This document shows, piece after piece, positions 1 to 5,621 of a stretch of 7,658 nt of DNA. Every line of letters starts with the position of its first letter. Position 1 is the stretch's first letter. Position numbers and translations under genes: made by a program. The DNA is taken from positions 1 through 7,658 of the forward strand of contig JAHWKH010000105.1 in the NCBI GenBank assembly GCA_019347995.1, read 5' to 3'. Under the pieces are notes generated by a model. The model was not told where the DNA came from and did no database searches. It worked only from the letters and a program-made list of their open reading frames with translations. This DNA comes from Gemmatimonadota bacterium. Lineage in GTDB: Bacteria; Gemmatimonadota; Gemmatimonadetes; Longimicrobiales; UBA6960.

Positions 1-36
1 CCCGGAGCTGGTCGGTAGTTCCTGGTTGTTCGATCC

Positions 37-64
37 TTGCATCCCTCCCGCCTCGCGCTACTTT
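37..64 (+). promoter_or_regulatory. Possible sigma-70-like promoter upstream of the arginine decarboxylase
   Basis: TTGCAT at 37-42 and TACTTT at 59-64 are separated by 16 bases, which resembles a -35/-10 pair with only partial matches to consensus. The first 118 bases are less GC-rich than the genes that follow, as expected of a promoter region. An 11-base perfect inverted repeat (TTTCG-A-CGAAA, 77-87) lies just downstream, near where transcription would start, and could be an operator. This is pattern matching only. In a GC-rich phylum the promoter consensus may differ. Confidence 0.25.
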
Positions 65-118
65 GCCGGATTCCGGTTTCGACGAAATCGTCCAATACAT
101 GGAAGGGCCGCACGAGCG

Positions 119-685
119 ATGTCACCTTTGAATACCCAGCACTTTGTCCCGTCCAAGGCGTTCATGACCACGGGTGTGGGAGTGGCGAAGGAGAAGCTGA
201 CCAGCTTCGAAATGGCGCTGCGCGACGCGCACATCGCCCAGCACAACCTCGTGCGCATCTCCTCCATCTTCCCGCCGAACTGCGAGATCGTGGAGCGGGA
301 GGAGGGCGAGAAGCTCCTGCGCCCGGGCCAGGTGGTCTTCTGCGTGCTCTCCGAAGCGTCGACGAACGAGCCCAGTCGCAGGGTCGGAGCCACCATCGGC
401 GTCGCCATGCCGGCCGACCGGGAGCACTACGGCTACATCTCCGAGCACCACGCCTACGGCCAGTCGGAGAAGACCATGGGGGACTACGCCGAGGACCTGG
501 CGGCCCAGATGCTGGCCACGGTGCTGGGCGCCGAGTTCAACCCGGACCAGGCGTGGGACGAGCGCAAGGAGCAGTGGCAGCTCAAGGGCCTGGTGGTGAA
601 CTCGATGAACCATACCATCGTCGCCGAGGCGCCCGAGGACGGGCAGTGGGTGACGGTGGTGGCCGCCGCGGTGTCGTGCGGCTGA
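119..685 (+). CDS. Pyruvoyl-dependent arginine decarboxylase (PvlArgDC)
   Basis: It decarboxylates arginine to agmatine, the first step of the agmatine route to putrescine, and is expected in the cytoplasm. The family makes its own pyruvoyl cofactor by serinolysis. The predicted 188-residue protein carries the self-cleavage site RISSIFPPNC, with the processed Ser-Ser pair at residues 48/49 giving a small beta and a larger alpha chain. Glu109 lies in GYISEHH and matches the catalytic glutamate known from the Methanocaldococcus jannaschii enzyme. The N-terminal FVPSKAFMTTGVG and the C-terminal segment around VNSMNHTIVAEA are also typical of the family, and the length is close to the usual 160-200. 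ATG 119 is chosen because it leaves a short lead before the conserved start and has GGAAGG 12 bases upstream. An in-frame start at 26 would add a stretch unlike the family, and ATG 164 would cut off conserved residues. Its stop overlaps the start of the agmatinase gene, which supports a joint pathway. It is not the PLP-dependent SpeA type. Confidence 0.93.
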   Translation: MSPLNTQHFVPSKAFMTTGVGVAKEKLTSFEMALRDAHIAQHNLVRISSIFPPNCEIVEREEGEKLLRPGQVVFCVLSEASTNEPSRRVGATIGVAMPADREHYGYISEHHAYGQSEKTMGDYAEDLAAQMLATVLGAEFNPDQAWDERKEQWQLKGLVVNSMNHTIVAEAPEDGQWVTVVAAAVSCG

Positions 686-1596
686 GCCTACCCCCCGGGC
701 TCGCCGACCTGCCCTGGGAGCTCCCCCACCGCTTCCTGGGCCTCGACGACGACGCCTCGGCGTTCGAGACCGCGGAGGCCGTGGTCCTGCCGGTCCCCTA
801 CGAGTCCACCACGAGCTACGGTGGCGGCGCGCGCTCCGGGCCGCGCGCGATCCTCGAGGCCTCCCGCTACGTGGAGCTCTACGACCAGGAGCTGGGCACG
901 GACGCCTCCTCGGGAGGGATCCACACCCTCCCGTCGCTGGAGCTCACCAAGGAAGGGGTCGGCCCGGCCATGGAGGAGCTGCGGGCCGCCTATGCCGCCG
1001 TGGCCGACGCGGCCGGCGAGCGCTTCCTCCTCATGCTGGGCGGCGAGCACTCGGTCTCGGCGCCGGCGATCCTGGCGCAGGCCGACCGGCGCGGCGAAGG
1101 TCGCCTCTCGGTCCTGCAGATGGACGCCCACGCCGATCTGCGCCCTCGCTACGAGGGCGCCGTCTGGTCGCACGCTTCGGCCATGGCGCGCGTCCTGGAC
1201 CGGGCCGACGTGACGGCGGTGGGCATCCGGGCCGTGAGCTCCGAGGAGAAGGAGATCCACGAGCGCTCCGACGGCTCGACGATCGTGTGGGCCGACGAGA
1301 TGTGGGAGGACGACGGCTGGATGGACCGGGCCATCGATTCCCTCGGCCCGGACGTCTACCTGACGTTCGACGTGGACTACTTCGATCCCTCGCTGGTGCC
1401 CTCCACCGGCACGCCGGAGCCCGGGGGCGGCGACTGGTACCGCACGCTGCGCTTCCTGCGCCGCGTCTTCGCCGAGCGCCGCGTGGTGGCCGCCGACGTG
1501 GTGGAGCTGGCGCCCACCCCGGGGCTGCACGCGCCCGACTTCCTGGTGGCCAAGCTGTGCTACAAGCTTCTCGCGTACCGGCGCTCCGGCCGCTGA
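676..1596 (+). CDS. speB: Agmatinase (ureohydrolase / arginase family)
   Basis: It hydrolyses agmatine to putrescine and urea using a binuclear manganese centre in the cytoplasm. From GTG 676 the protein has 306 residues, the usual family length. All six metal ligands are visible: His125 in GGEHS, Asp150, His152 and Asp154 in DAHAD, and Asp232 and Asp234 in FDVDYFDPS. The early motif TSYGGGARSGPRAILEASR (about 46-64) and the late VVELAP motif are also family features. The frame is open far upstream, but that part only shadows the decarboxylase gene. GTG 676 overlaps the preceding gene by 10 bases and no strong ribosome binding site precedes it, so translation is probably coupled. GTG 646 is a less likely alternative. 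The family also includes guanidinobutyrase, formimidoylglutamase and proclavaminate amidinohydrolase. The neighbouring arginine decarboxylase makes agmatine the best guess for the substrate. The symbol is given by function. Confidence 0.92.
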   Translation: MRLSLPPGLADLPWELPHRFLGLDDDASAFETAEAVVLPVPYESTTSYGGGARSGPRAILEASRYVELYDQELGTDASSGGIHTLPSLELTKEGVGPAMEELRAAYAAVADAAGERFLLMLGGEHSVSAPAILAQADRRGEGRLSVLQMDAHADLRPRYEGAVWSHASAMARVLDRADVTAVGIRAVSSEEKEIHERSDGSTIVWADEMWEDDGWMDRAIDSLGPDVYLTFDVDYFDPSLVPSTGTPEPGGGDWYRTLRFLRRVFAERRVVAADVVELAPTPGLHAPDFLVAKLCYKLLAYRRSGR

Positions 1597-1712
1597 GATC
1601 GCCGCCGGGCGGCAGGGGTCCGTCACCATCGATCCGGCACAATTCGTGTGCTTTCGGGGTCTGACCCGGTTGCTCCGGGGCCCCAGGTGCCGGAGCCATT
1701 CGGACGGCCCTC

Positions 1713-1724
1713 CCCCGATCGGGG
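1713..1724. repeat. Perfect 12-base palindrome (CCCCGATCGGGG)
   Basis: A self-complementary 12-mer lies 28 bases before the preferred start of the phospholipase D gene and is followed at once by a second CCGATC. It could be an operator or a small hairpin near the ribosome binding site. Palindromes of this kind also arise by chance in GC-rich DNA. Confidence 0.4.
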
Positions 1725-1743
1725 CCGATCGCCGCCCAGCCTC

Positions 1744-1747
1744 GAGG
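1744..1747 (+). promoter_or_regulatory. Ribosome binding site (GAGG) that favours GTG 1753
   Basis: GAGG ends 5 bases before GTG 1753. This is the reason for preferring this start of the phospholipase D gene over the upstream in-frame GTG 1648, which has no comparable site. Confidence 0.5.
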
Positions 1748-1752
1748 TCTCC

Positions 1753-3351
1753 GTGAGCGAGTCCACCACGCCCAGGATCCTGTCCCTGCCGGGAGGCGAG
1801 GAGGTGGGGCGTGCCGCGCCGGGCGCTCTGGCCACCTTCCCCGTGCAGGCCATGGAGCGGGCGGCCGGCGGCCCCGAGATCGAGGGCAACGCCCTCAAGC
1901 TCCAGTTCGAGGGATCGGCGACGTTCGAGGCGTGGATCGAGGCCATCGATCAGGCGGACCGCTTCGTCTATTTCGAGAACTACATCCTGCGCGACGACCG
2001 CGTGGGCCGAGCCTTCCGCGAGGCGCTGGTCGCCAAGGCGCGCGAGGGCGTCCCCGTGCGCCTGGTCTACGACTGGGTGGGCTGCTGGGCCACCCCGCGG
2101 CGCTACTGGAAGCCGTTCAAGGAGGCGGGCGTCGAGCTGCGCGCCTTCAACCGTCCCACCGTCCGCGACCCCTTCGGCGTCCTCCAGCGCGATCACAGGA
2201 AGCTGGTGTGCGTGGACGGGACGGTGGCGTTCGTGGGCGGCTTCTGCGTGGGCACGGAGTGGGCCGGGACCCTCGACGAGCCGCCCTGGCGGGACACGGG
2301 CATCGAGATCCGGGGACCGGCCGCGGCCGCCGCGTGCCGGGCGTTCGAGCGCATCTGGGCGGAGATCGGAGATCCCATGTCCGAGTCGCTGGCGCCCGAC
2401 TACCTGGGGCAGCCGCGGGTCGGCGAGGTCCCGGTGTGGCTCATCGAGGGCGAGCCCGGCCGCTCGCGCGTGTACCGGACGCTCCAACTCGTCGCGGCGT
2501 TCGCCCGGCGGCGGCTCTGGATCACGGACCCGTACTTCGTGGCTCCCCGGCCCGTCGCCGAGGCCCTGGCGGCCGCGGCGAGGGACGGCGTGGACGTGCG
2601 CATCCTGGTGCCGGGCCACAACAACTGGCCCTGGGTGGGGAGCCTGTCGCGCGGCGGATACCGCTTCCTCCTCGACGCCGGGGTGCGGCTCTTCGAATGG
2701 CAGGGCCCCATGATCCACGCCAAGACGTCGTCGGCCGACGGGATCTGGGGGCGCGTGGGCTCCAGCAACCTGAACGCCGCCAGCCTCCTGGGGAACTGGG
2801 AGATCGACGTGGGCATTCTGGACGAGAGCCTGGCCAGCCAGCTGGAGGGTCTCTTCCTCGCCGACCTCGCCTCGTCGGTGGAGATCATCCTGCCGCGCCA
2901 CGTGGCGGCGGCCCGGGGCGAGGACGTGGAGGCGGTGCCCGGCGAGCGCCCGGCGCCCAAGACGCCGCTGGAGCCCGAGGGCCCGCTCCACGAGCGCCTC
3001 GAGCGCACCTTCCAGGCGAGCCTGCGGCGCTCCGCCACCATGGGGGGCAGCACGGGGTGGCGTATCGCGGACCTGATGCGAGCCTCCACGGTGCTGGGCG
3101 ACGCCATCGCCGGGCACCGGGCCCTGGGGCGGGAGGACCGTACGGTGCTGGGCACGTCGGCCTTCCTCCTGGTGGCGGTGGCGACGTTCGCGGCGTTCTT
3201 CCCCGCGGTGGTGGGATGGCTGGTGGCGATCGCAGTGGGATGGCTCGGCATCGTGACCGCGGTACGGGCCATCGCGGAGACGCGGCGGGCACGGACGGAG
3301 CGGACGCAGTTGGATCACGACCTCGAACGGGTGGACCCGAACGTTGAATGA
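1753..3351 (+). CDS. Phospholipase D / cardiolipin synthase-like protein with two HKD motifs and C-terminal membrane segments
   Basis: This is a PLD-superfamily phosphatidyltransferase of the bacterial cardiolipin synthase type (closest in style to ClsB), probably joining phosphatidyl groups to glycerol or another alcohol at the inner membrane. The 532-residue protein has both catalytic motifs: His148-x-Lys150-x4-Asp155 followed by a glycine pair, and His322-x-Lys324-x4-Asp329 followed by GSSN (336-339). The segment RRYWKPFKEAGVELRAFNRP after the first strand set is also typical of Cls. ClsA enzymes have N-terminal membrane helices. Here there are none; instead a hydrophobic stretch at about residues 465-507, long enough for two helices, lies at the C-terminus after a charged linker, so the catalytic part would be anchored from its C-terminal end. 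GTG 1753 is preferred for its GAGG site. GTG 1648 would add 35 low-complexity residues, and ATG 1852 is a shorter alternative. Its stop lies inside the start of the next gene. Substrate specificity cannot be read from the sequence. Confidence 0.85.
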   Translation: MSESTTPRILSLPGGEEVGRAAPGALATFPVQAMERAAGGPEIEGNALKLQFEGSATFEAWIEAIDQADRFVYFENYILRDDRVGRAFREALVAKAREGVPVRLVYDWVGCWATPRRYWKPFKEAGVELRAFNRPTVRDPFGVLQRDHRKLVCVDGTVAFVGGFCVGTEWAGTLDEPPWRDTGIEIRGPAAAAACRAFERIWAEIGDPMSESLAPDYLGQPRVGEVPVWLIEGEPGRSRVYRTLQLVAAFARRRLWITDPYFVAPRPVAEALAAAARDGVDVRILVPGHNNWPWVGSLSRGGYRFLLDAGVRLFEWQGPMIHAKTSSADGIWGRVGSSNLNAASLLGNWEIDVGILDESLASQLEGLFLADLASSVEIILPRHVAAARGEDVEAVPGERPAPKTPLEPEGPLHERLERTFQASLRRSATMGGSTGWRIADLMRASTVLGDAIAGHRALGREDRTVLGTSAFLLVAVATFAAFFPAVVGWLVAIAVGWLGIVTAVRAIAETRRARTERTQLDHDLERVDPNVE

Positions 3352-4072
3352 ATCCGTCGGCATCCTCATCGCGCTCATGGCGGGGGTGCTGTCCTTCCTC
3401 TCGCCGTGCGTGCTCCCGCTGGTTCCCAGCTACCTGTCGTTCGTGACGGGCATGACGCTGGAGGACCTGCAGGGAGGCGTGGAGCGGCGGCAGGTGATGA
3501 TCCACGCCGCCCTCTTCGTGACGGGCTTCACGGCGATCTTCATGCTGCTGGGGGCGTCGGCGTCCTTCCTGGGGCAGTTCTTCCGGGCCTACGAGGACTG
3601 GATCGCCCGCCTGGGCGGCGTCCTCATCATCGTGCTGGGCCTGCACCTCCTGGGGGTGTTCCGCATCACGGCGCTCATGAGGGAGAAGCGCGTGCACGTG
3701 GCCGACCGTCCGGCGGGGCACCTGGGGGCGCTGGCGGTGGGGGCGGCGTTCGGCGCCGGCTGGACGCCGTGCATCGGCCCGGTGCTGGGCGGCATCCTGA
3801 CCCTCGCCGGGACCAGCGACACCGTGTGGTCGGGGGTAGGGTTGCTCTTCGTGTACTCCATGGGGCTGGCCATCCCCTTTCTGCTGGCAGCCCTGGCGCT
3901 GGACTGGTTCCTGGAGACGTTCCAGCGCTACCGGCGATTCATCCCGTGGATGGAGCGCGCCTCCGGAGTGCTCCTCATCGGCCTGGGGCTCCTGCTGGTG
4001 ACCGGCTCCTTCACCGTGCTCTCGGGATACCTGACGCGATTCACGCCGGGGTTCATCCTGGAGCGGATCTAG
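3344..4072 (+). CDS. ccdA: CcdA/DsbD-type cytochrome c biogenesis transmembrane protein
   Basis: It moves reducing equivalents from cytoplasmic thioredoxin across the inner membrane to extracytoplasmic thiol-disulfide proteins, as needed for haem attachment to apocytochrome c or for disulfide repair. The 242-residue protein is almost entirely hydrophobic, with about six membrane segments. It carries the two conserved redox cysteines in the right settings: Cys22 in LSFLSPCVLPLVPSYLS and Cys143 in GWTPCIGPVLGG. Its length matches stand-alone CcdA and not the larger three-domain DsbD. TTG 3344 is chosen because it restores a complete first membrane helix and has GGTGGA about 8 bases upstream. 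It overlaps the phospholipase gene by 8 bases. ATG 3377 would remove part of helix 1. No thioredoxin-like partner (ResA/CcsX/TlpA) or CcsB is in the window, so the final acceptor is unknown. The gene faces the Uma2 gene across a 36-base convergent gap. Confidence 0.9.
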   Translation: MNESVGILIALMAGVLSFLSPCVLPLVPSYLSFVTGMTLEDLQGGVERRQVMIHAALFVTGFTAIFMLLGASASFLGQFFRAYEDWIARLGGVLIIVLGLHLLGVFRITALMREKRVHVADRPAGHLGALAVGAAFGAGWTPCIGPVLGGILTLAGTSDTVWSGVGLLFVYSMGLAIPFLLAALALDWFLETFQRYRRFIPWMERASGVLLIGLGLLLVTGSFTVLSGYLTRFTPGFILERI

Positions 4073-4108
4073 CGGGCCTCGGGCCACTGGCGTCCCGCGT
4101 CCTCGAGA

Positions 4109-4678
4109 TCAGAGGTCGAACAGCGAAGCCAGAGGGAGGCGAAGGCCCGGCAGGACGGAGCCGCCGTCGAGCTCGGCCTCTCCGATCAGCAGACGTGCTT
4201 TCGTGGCCGAGTCGCACACGGTCACGGTGCGCAGCCGCGGGTCGACGATCCACGCGGCCCGGGCGCCCGCCTCGAAGTATTCGAGCACCTTCTGCTGGAT
4301 CTCCGTAGCCGTGTTGGACGGCGAGAGCACCTCGGCGGCGAGGTCGGGAGCCATGTGCCAGAATCCCTGCCCGTAGGGATCGTCCGCGGGGATCCGCTCT
4401 TTCGATACGAAGGACACGTCGGGAACGCGGACGGTGACCGGGTCCTCCGCGAGCACGAAGCCCGCGTCCGTCAGCACCACGCCGTGTCCGCTGTATCCCG
4501 CCCAATCCACCAGCGAGTGGACGAGCTTCGACAGCACCCGCGCGTGCAGCGGAGCGGGTCGCGGCTCACGGACGAGACGGCCGCCGACGAGCTCCATCCG
4601 GTAGCCGGGCTCCTCCGGGAGCTCCTCGAAGTCGCTGAGCGAGAGCCCGTGCTCTTCTGACCGGCCTGGAAACACCAC
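4109..4678 (-). CDS. Uma2 family (DUF820) PD-(D/E)XK endonuclease-like protein
   Basis: This is a member of the Uma2 family, which adopts the restriction-endonuclease fold. The family is often multicopy in cyanobacteria and other bacteria, and its cellular role is not established. The 189-residue protein shows the expected order: an N-terminal YRMELVGGRLV element (Glu29), VPDVSFV with Asp87, PDLAAEVLSPS with Glu116, and then Lys130 in QQKVLEYFEAG followed by AWIVDP. All putative active-site residues are kept, so it looks intact. Two adjacent GTG codons (4678 and 4675) can start it; a strong GGAGGA lies 4 and 7 bases before them, so the second gives the better spacing. It lies 113 bases after the DUF1499 gene on the same strand and may have its own promoter or be the end of that operon. 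There is no methyltransferase or transposase beside it, so it does not look like part of a restriction system or a mobile element. Confidence 0.88.
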   Translation of the reverse strand: MVFPGRSEEHGLSLSDFEELPEEPGYRMELVGGRLVREPRPAPLHARVLSKLVHSLVDWAGYSGHGVVLTDAGFVLAEDPVTVRVPDVSFVSKERIPADDPYGQGFWHMAPDLAAEVLSPSNTATEIQQKVLEYFEAGARAAWIVDPRLRTVTVCDSATKARLLIGEAELDGGSVLPGLRLPLASLFDL

Positions 4679-4682
4679 CAGG

Positions 4683-4688
4683 TCCTCC
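4683..4688 (-). promoter_or_regulatory. Strong ribosome binding site of the Uma2 gene (GGAGGA)
   Basis: Read on the minus strand, GGAGGA lies 4 bases before GTG 4678 and 7 bases before GTG 4675. It is the clearest Shine-Dalgarno match in the window and argues for independent translation initiation of the Uma2 gene. Confidence 0.65.
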
Positions 4689-4704
4689 GGGATGGGGTGT
4701 CCGG

Positions 4705-4712
4705 TGACGTCA
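4705..4712. repeat. 8-base palindrome TGACGTCA upstream of the Uma2 gene
   Basis: In the 113-base gap between the DUF1499 and Uma2 genes, the minus strand reads TTGACGTCA. This combines a -35-like TTGACG (4713-4708) with a perfect 8-base palindrome. No good -10 element follows at the usual distance. It may mark a regulated promoter for the Uma2 gene or be chance. Confidence 0.25.
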
Positions 4713-4791
4713 AACTACACGCGGATGCCGGGCGGGGACCATGACCGGACGGGCGTCGCACGTCACGGCCACCGCCGGGACCCCGGCCTCC

Positions 4792-5547
4792 TCACTCCTG
4801 CAGCGCGTCCAGGTACTCGCGGATGCGGTCGGCGTTCTTGCCCGCGTCGCCGCGGCCCACGCGCGACACCGAGCGGACGTCCACCACGCTGCCCGTGTCC
4901 GCCGGCCGCACGCGCACGACGACGTCGTCCTCGAAGCCGAACCAGAACGTGGTGGCGGTGGCCTCGATGCGGCCGGCCTCCGGGTCGGCGGCGACGATCT
5001 CCCACCCCTGCGCCCGGGCCGCTTCCAGCGCGCGGTCGAACGCCTCGGCCGGCGCGACGTCGAGCGGCATCGGCTGGATGTCGGGGTAGGCCTCCGCCTG
5101 CTGGGCCGCCACCTCCGGGCCCCCGTGCTCGGGCGGATTGGGGGCGTCGGCGCGCAGGGGCAGGACGGCTTCGAAGCGCGGAGGATCGTCCAGATCGGTG
5201 CTGATGTCGTGGATGGGTGGCGCGGAGGCGGCCTGCCGGGAGACCATGTAGGGCACCGCGAACGTGCCGAGCCCGAGCAGGACCGCCATGAGCGCCACCG
5301 AGAACCCGCGGTACGTGCCACCGGGGCGTGTGTGCCCCAGGCCCGCGAGCCCGACCACGGCGGCGCCCAGGCCGGCGATGGCGCTCCAGCGCAGGACCGT
5401 GAAGCCGGTGCGGAAATCCCAGGCGTCCCAGCGGCTTCCGGGGCCTGCCGCGGCGGCGGCGACGAGTGCGGCGACCGCCAGGGCGAGGGCCGCCAGCGCC
5501 AGCCACGAGATGCGTCCGGTCGTGGGGCTTCTCTCTCCTCCGTTCAT
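4792..5547 (-). CDS. DUF1499 domain protein with three N-terminal membrane segments
   Basis: The function of this family is not established. The 251-residue protein has three hydrophobic segments at about residues 14-35, 48-70 and 82-102. A DUF1499 domain runs from about 112 to the end, which by topology could face either side of the membrane. Family hallmarks are IHDISTDLDDPPRF (112-125), then GWEIV, a GRIEAT stretch followed by a phenylalanine-rich FWFGFEDDVVVRVR strand, and the ending VDVRSVSRVGRGDAG followed by a helix with NADRIREYL. ATG 5547 is chosen because GGGGG lies 6 bases upstream and membrane segment 1 starts soon after. The open frame extends upstream only as a shadow of the ABC exporter gene. 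It follows the exporter gene by 74 bases on the same strand, so the two are probably cotranscribed, but no functional link is evident. Confidence 0.87.
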   Translation of the reverse strand: MNGGERSPTTGRISWLALAALALAVAALVAAAAAGPGSRWDAWDFRTGFTVLRWSAIAGLGAAVVGLAGLGHTRPGGTYRGFSVALMAVLLGLGTFAVPYMVSRQAASAPPIHDISTDLDDPPRFEAVLPLRADAPNPPEHGGPEVAAQQAEAYPDIQPMPLDVAPAEAFDRALEAARAQGWEIVAADPEAGRIEATATTFWFGFEDDVVVRVRPADTGSVVDVRSVSRVGRGDAGKNADRIREYLDALQE

Positions 5548-5565
5548 CCGGCACCCCCTTCGTTC

Positions 5566-5581
5566 GGCTCCCCGGCTCCCC
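5566..5581. repeat. Tandem 8-base repeat between ABC exporter and DUF1499 genes
   Basis: GGCTCCCC occurs twice in direct succession (5566-5573 and 5574-5581) in the 74-base gap. It is probably a replication-slippage product with no assigned role, and no terminator-like hairpin with a T-tract is visible in this gap. Confidence 0.5.
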
Positions 5582-5621
5582 GGGCAAGCGGTCGTTCCGC
5601 AAGGACCCTCCCCGCGGCCTC

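Larger units (their letters stand above)
1597..1752. other. Intergenic region between agmatinase and phospholipase D genes
   Basis: This is the only sizeable gap in the rightward block. Just after the agmatinase stop, GCCGCCGGGCGGC (1601-1613) can fold into a very short GC hairpin with no T-tract, so it is a poor terminator candidate. A less GC-rich patch around 1636-1660 holds a small inverted repeat, CACA-ATTCG-TGTG (1638-1650). A perfect 12-base palindrome lies at 1713-1724. The gap may hold a promoter for the phospholipase gene, but I could not find a convincing -35/-10 pair. The phospholipase frame stays open through part of it (from GTG 1648), but the encoded Pro/Gly/Ser-rich stretch looks non-coding. 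Confidence 0.5.

Noticed and set aside
1932..3347. Second plus-strand open frame inside the phospholipase gene
   Set aside because: It is an alternative frame of the same DNA; the real frame carries both HKD motifs and this one is Arg/Gly/Pro-rich with none.
688..3378. Very long open frame on the minus strand opposite the agmatinase and phospholipase genes
   Set aside because: Its translation is rich in Arg, Gly, His and Pro, matches no family and lies exactly opposite two well-supported genes. Such antisense frames are common in GC-rich DNA, where stop codons are rare.
2885..4087. Long minus-strand open frame opposite the end of the phospholipase gene and the CcdA gene
   Set aside because: It has low-complexity composition with no recognisable motif and is a shadow of the membrane-protein gene on the other strand.
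4073..4108. Possible bidirectional terminator in the convergent gap
   Set aside because: Only a 4-base stem (CCTC/GAGG) is visible, without a T-tract on either strand, so a terminator cannot be supported.
4109..4678. Uma2 gene as part of a restriction-modification or toxin-antitoxin system
   Set aside because: No methyltransferase, antitoxin-like or transposase gene lies beside it, and the neighbours are unrelated membrane proteins.
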